Assembly: GCF_021401245.1 (NCBI RefSeq)
Contig: NZ_JACBFY010000003.1
Span: 124,001 to 188,000, forward strand
DNA length: 64,000 nucleotides
Direction of reading: 5' to 3'
Origin: Pseudacidovorax sp. NFM-22
GTDB lineage: Bacteria; Pseudomonadota; Gammaproteobacteria; Burkholderiales; Burkholderiaceae_C
Shown here: positions 61,362 to 64,000 of the stretch, one piece after another
Position numbering within the stretch: the stretch's first letter is position 1
Layout of the letters: each line of letters starts with the position of its first letter
Notes under the pieces: generated by a model
Told to the model about the DNA's origin: nothing
Databases searched by the model: none
The model's input: only the letters and a program-made list of their open reading frames with translations
Translations under genes and position numbers: made by a program

Positions 61362-62168
61362 TTATTCCACCTGCATGTTGCCGAGTTCGGCTTCGAGCCT
61401 GGCTTTGAGGGCGAGCAGATCCGGGATCACCTCCTGCTTCAGCCGCGGCAACTCCAGGGAGTTCGAAGGCGCGGCGCAGCCTAGCGCATAGGTGTGCGGC
61501 CCTTCTGGGGTGTCCACGACCAAGGCGGCGCCATTGGTGCCGGCCTCCAGGGTGCCGGCCGCGATGCAATAGCCTTCGCTCGCCATTTGCGAGACCGCCG
61601 CCGGCACTTCGCGGCTCAGGAGCTCCCAGGCTTGCGGGTCAGTCGCACGAAGTTTCTCCAGGAACGCCGTGCGTTCCGCATCGCCCATCGCCCCGACCAA
61701 GGCCCGGCCCAGGGCCGAGCGGTCGATGCGCAGACGCGAACCGGGACGCACCCGCAAAGTGAAGATCATGTCCCGGCTATGCGTGACCTCGTTGCACACC
61801 ATGCAGCTTGCGTCCGGAGAGGCGAGCACGACGGAGACTTGGTGCTGGTCGGCGAATTGCTGCATCAGGGGCCGCGCGAGCACGACAAAGTCGCGGTGCG
61901 ATGCCGCGATGAACCCGAGGGCGAGCACGGCCGTGCCCAGGCGATAGGCGGCCCGTTGGGCCGAGTATTGCAGGTACTCCGCCTCCAGCAGATTGGCGGT
62001 AAGACGCGATACGGTTGGCTTTGGCAGACCGGTAAGCGCCGCGATCTCGGAGTTGCTCAACCAGTCGTTGTTCGGCTCGAACGCCGAGAGAATGGTCAGC
62101 CCGCGCGACAGCACCCGCACTTCGCGAATGCCTGGCTTTTCGGAGGACGAATCAACGGATGTGTTCAT
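61362..62168 (-). CDS. IclR-family regulator, outer copy
   Basis: A 268-residue IclR protein: EIAALTGLPKPTVSRLTANL is the recognition HTH and QVSVVLASPDASCMVCNEVT with RLRIDRSALGRALVGAMGDA mark the effector domain. It is first of the two-gene regulator unit. The 12-mer AAAATGAAATTA 9 bases before its start also stands before the catabolic operon, so it may control both itself and the operon. The two IclR proteins are only distantly alike. Confidence 0.9.
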   Translation of the reverse strand: MNTSVDSSSEKPGIREVRVLSRGLTILSAFEPNNDWLSNSEIAALTGLPKPTVSRLTANLLEAEYLQYSAQRAAYRLGTAVLALGFIAASHRDFVVLARPLMQQFADQHQVSVVLASPDASCMVCNEVTHSRDMIFTLRVRPGSRLRIDRSALGRALVGAMGDAERTAFLEKLRATDPQAWELLSREVPAAVSQMASEGYCIAAGTLEAGTNGAALVVDTPEGPHTYALGCAAPSNSLELPRLKQEVIPDLLALKARLEAELGNMQVE

Positions 62169-62177
62169 CGAGTCACC

Positions 62178-62189
62178 AAAATGAAATTA
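62178..62189 (-). promoter_or_regulatory. 12-mer operator candidate upstream of the outer iclR
   Basis: AAAATGAAATTA on the plus strand, 9 bases from the outer iclR start, is identical to the copy at 50733-50744 before the atuA-like operon. Exact recurrence of an AT-rich 12-mer at just the two control regions of one gene cluster suggests a shared regulator site. Confidence 0.55.
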
Positions 62190-62714
62190 AACTCGATTCT
62201 ACAGGTAAGCCCGCCTCAAGATGGGGCTCAGGCGACCTGGTTGTTACTCCTGAAAGTGCACGGCCTACCTTTGAGCCACCAGCAGTATTGCTCGGGCCCG
62301 GCCAGATAGTCGGCGTCGGCCTGCAACAGATGCGCCCTGCTACGTGGTGCTACAGGGCAAGCGCCAGTGTTCGAACACCACCTTGACAAAGCCCCACGAT
62401 GTGGGCCGGTCTGCTTTTCCGTCCGGGGTGCCACGCGTCGGGTAGCAGGGGCGTATTGCTGCGCCGCCGCCTAAGAACCGGACGCGCGGGTCACTCGCAT
62501 CCGGCTCAAGCCATTCTTCAGCACCATGGGGTGGCACCGAACAGCTTGACGGAACGCTTGGCGGCTCGACGACGGGCCAAATGCGCGGACCATTCCGAGA
62601 CGAACGAATGGCTTGTCTGACATTAGGACGCTTTGGCGGACGCTCACATGTGTTGATCGTACCCATCCATCCCTGTTTCCTCTCCGCCTTGATGCAGGCA
62701 GATTCCGCCTCGCC
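62190..62714. other. intergenic stretch with little content besides the intron relic
   Basis: 525 bases between the outer iclR and cbbR. Apart from the operator copy just outside its left end and the intron scrap at 62437-62510, I see no open frame with conserved character; the candidate frames look like random high-GC readings. It may be the junction between the catabolic cluster and the cbb locus. Confidence 0.5.
62437..62510 (-). ncRNA. relic of a group II intron 3' end (domains V-VI)
   Basis: Reading the minus strand, TTGAGCCGGATGCGAGTGAC and then CGTCCGGTTCTTAGG form a domain V-like hairpin (lower helix GAGCCGGA/TCCGGTTC, 62475-62507), followed by a domain VI-like stem and CTACCCGAC, a usual end of bacterial group IIC introns. 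No maturase gene and no 5' part are present, so only a scrap remains. Confidence 0.55.
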
Positions 62715-63695
62715 TCACGGTTTAGGGTACCGGTAAACCCGCTCGATGAGGGGTGCTGATGTGAGTTGGGTAGCTTGGAGGCTAGGAAAACTCGCCGCCA
62801 GATACGCCTCCCCCCGCTCCAGCACGAAGTAGCGGAACGCCTCCGCCACCGGTGACAGCAGTTTGGACAGTGTGTGCACCACGTTCCAGGCGCGCACCAC
62901 GGGCGCGCCCTCCACGTCCAGCACGGTCATCAGCTTGTTGCTCAGCTCCAGGCCGATGGTGTGCAACGACAGGAAGCTCAGGCCCATACCCGCCATCACG
63001 GCTTGCTTGATGGTTTCGTTGCTGGCCATTTCCATGATCACACGCAGCTCCACGTGCTCCTCGGCCAGGAATTTCTCCAGCGCCGCGCGCGTGCCCGAGC
63101 CCTGCTCGCGCACGATGAAGTCGTATTCCCGCAGCAGCGCCGCGGGCACGTGCCCCGCGTGCGCGAGTGGGTGGTCCACCGGCGCCACGAACACGTGCGG
63201 GTGCGCCGCGAAGGGCTCGGCGCGCGTGGCCAGTTCCTTGGGCGCGCGGCCCATGATGGCGATGTCCACCTCATTGGCGTGCAGCATCTTCACCAGCTGT
63301 TCGCGGTTGCTCACGGTCAGGCGTATGTCGATGTGGCCGTGCTCGCGCCAGAACTCGGCCAGCAGGTGCGGCAAAAAGTACTTGGCCGTGCTCACCATGC
63401 CGATCACCAGCGTGCCGGTCTCTAGCTTCTGCAGCCGCGCGGCCGCGTCTTCCGCGTCCTTCAGCGTGGCCAACACCTTCCTCGCATAGACCAGCATGTA
63501 CTCGCCCACGGTAGTCAGCGCCACCTTGCGCCCGTGGCGCTCGAAGAGCGGCATGCCCACGTGCCTTTCCAGTTCTTTGACCTGCATGGTCACCGCCGGC
63601 GGGGTGAGGTGCAGCACTTGCGCCGCGCGCGCAAAGCTGAGGTGGCGCGCCACTTCGCTGAAGACACGCAGTTGCCGGAAGGTGGCGTTTTTCAT
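62715..63695 (-). CDS. cbbR: LysR-type regulator CbbR
   Basis: A 326-residue LysR protein with the CbbR pattern: FRQLRVFSEVARHLSFARAA, LHLTPPAVTMQVKELERHVG in the HTH, GLEL-type effector pocket residues, and FIVREQGSGTRAALEKFLAE. It is divergent from the RuBisCO large-subunit gene, the classic arrangement in which CbbR activates the Calvin cycle operon. The length is normal. Confidence 0.92.
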   Translation of the reverse strand: MKNATFRQLRVFSEVARHLSFARAAQVLHLTPPAVTMQVKELERHVGMPLFERHGRKVALTTVGEYMLVYARKVLATLKDAEDAAARLQKLETGTLVIGMVSTAKYFLPHLLAEFWREHGHIDIRLTVSNREQLVKMLHANEVDIAIMGRAPKELATRAEPFAAHPHVFVAPVDHPLAHAGHVPAALLREYDFIVREQGSGTRAALEKFLAEEHVELRVIMEMASNETIKQAVMAGMGLSFLSLHTIGLELSNKLMTVLDVEGAPVVRAWNVVHTLSKLLSPVAEAFRYFVLERGEAYLAASFPSLQATQLTSAPLIERVYRYPKP

Positions 63696-63702
63696 TAAGT
63701 TA

Positions 63703-63761
63703 TTCTTTAATTTATTTTAAAGAAATCGTGAATTTACTTTATTTATACGGAAATATAAAGT
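63703..63761. promoter_or_regulatory. cbbR-cbbL control region with two dyads
   Basis: The 105-base gap holds two palindromes: TTCTTTAA-N6-TTAAAGAA (63703-63724, perfect 8-bp arms) and ACTTTAT-N12-ATAAAGT (63736-63761, perfect 7-bp arms). LysR regulators bind pairs of such dyads (T-N11-A type), so these are likely CbbR sites. The region is far more AT-rich than its surroundings. Promoter hexamers cannot be fixed with confidence. Confidence 0.6.
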
Positions 63762-63776
63762 CATCTCCACCCCTAG

Positions 63777-64000
<224 letters not shown>

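Overview
The window reads as a high-GC betaproteobacterial chromosome, most likely Burkholderiales and probably Comamonadaceae. Supporting signs are the tRNA-Leu - tig - clpP - clpX - lon block, the hpnCDE squalene genes, type I gshA, a Bug-family solute receptor, and a form I RuBisCO gene with a divergent cbbR. The genus call is inference from gene content and codon style.

Left part, about 1-27.3 kb, is ordinary chromosome. It carries an AraC regulator (cut by the window edge) with a 2Fe-2S ferredoxin, a GNAT acetyltransferase, a DUF808 membrane protein, small conserved proteins, a carboxylesterase, gshA, a phytase-like lipoprotein, divergent hemH and a HAD hydrolase, an SH3b protein, hpnE/hpnD/hpnC on the minus strand, kup, a two-gene RND efflux pump, and then the proteostasis block ending in two identical tRNA-Gly(GCC) genes.

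Middle part, about 27.3-50.7 kb, is accessory DNA. A 644-aa tyrosine integrase of the ICEclc/PAGI-2 type sits just after the second tRNA-Gly, so the 3' end of that tRNA is the probable attachment site. Next come an XRE regulator facing a LysR-like protein without an HTH, then a minus-strand redox cluster (LysR, DsrE-like, pyridine nucleotide-disulfide oxidoreductase, TSUP permease, DsbG, TlpA-like, DsbD), a scar in which the start of ccmA is joined to the end of ccmI, and a two-component system. After that lies a three-layer nest: an IS3-family element containing a group II intron, which itself contains an IS256-family element. The boundaries of all three layers can be read from inverted repeats, target duplications and exon restoration. 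An AraC/MFS efflux pair follows (the MFS 3' end runs into an IS66 relic), then an IS5 element and IS3 fragments.

Right part, about 50.7-62.2 kb, is a catabolic operon: an AtuA split into two genes, a biotin-dependent acyl-CoA carboxylase (beta, alpha), a class III CoA transferase, a MaoC-fold protein, a Bug receptor and two crotonases. Two IclR regulators are encoded at its end on the opposite strand. The same 12-mer lies upstream of the operon (with a near copy 20 bp away) and upstream of the outer iclR, suggesting a shared operator. The three hydratase-fold enzymes appear to lack the usual catalytic residues, so this may be an acyl-CoA pathway related to, but different from, terpene/leucine degradation. 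The window ends with a group II intron 3'-end relic, cbbR and the start of cbbL.

The other end of the integrated element was not found, so it is unknown whether the catabolic and RuBisCO genes are island cargo or chromosome.
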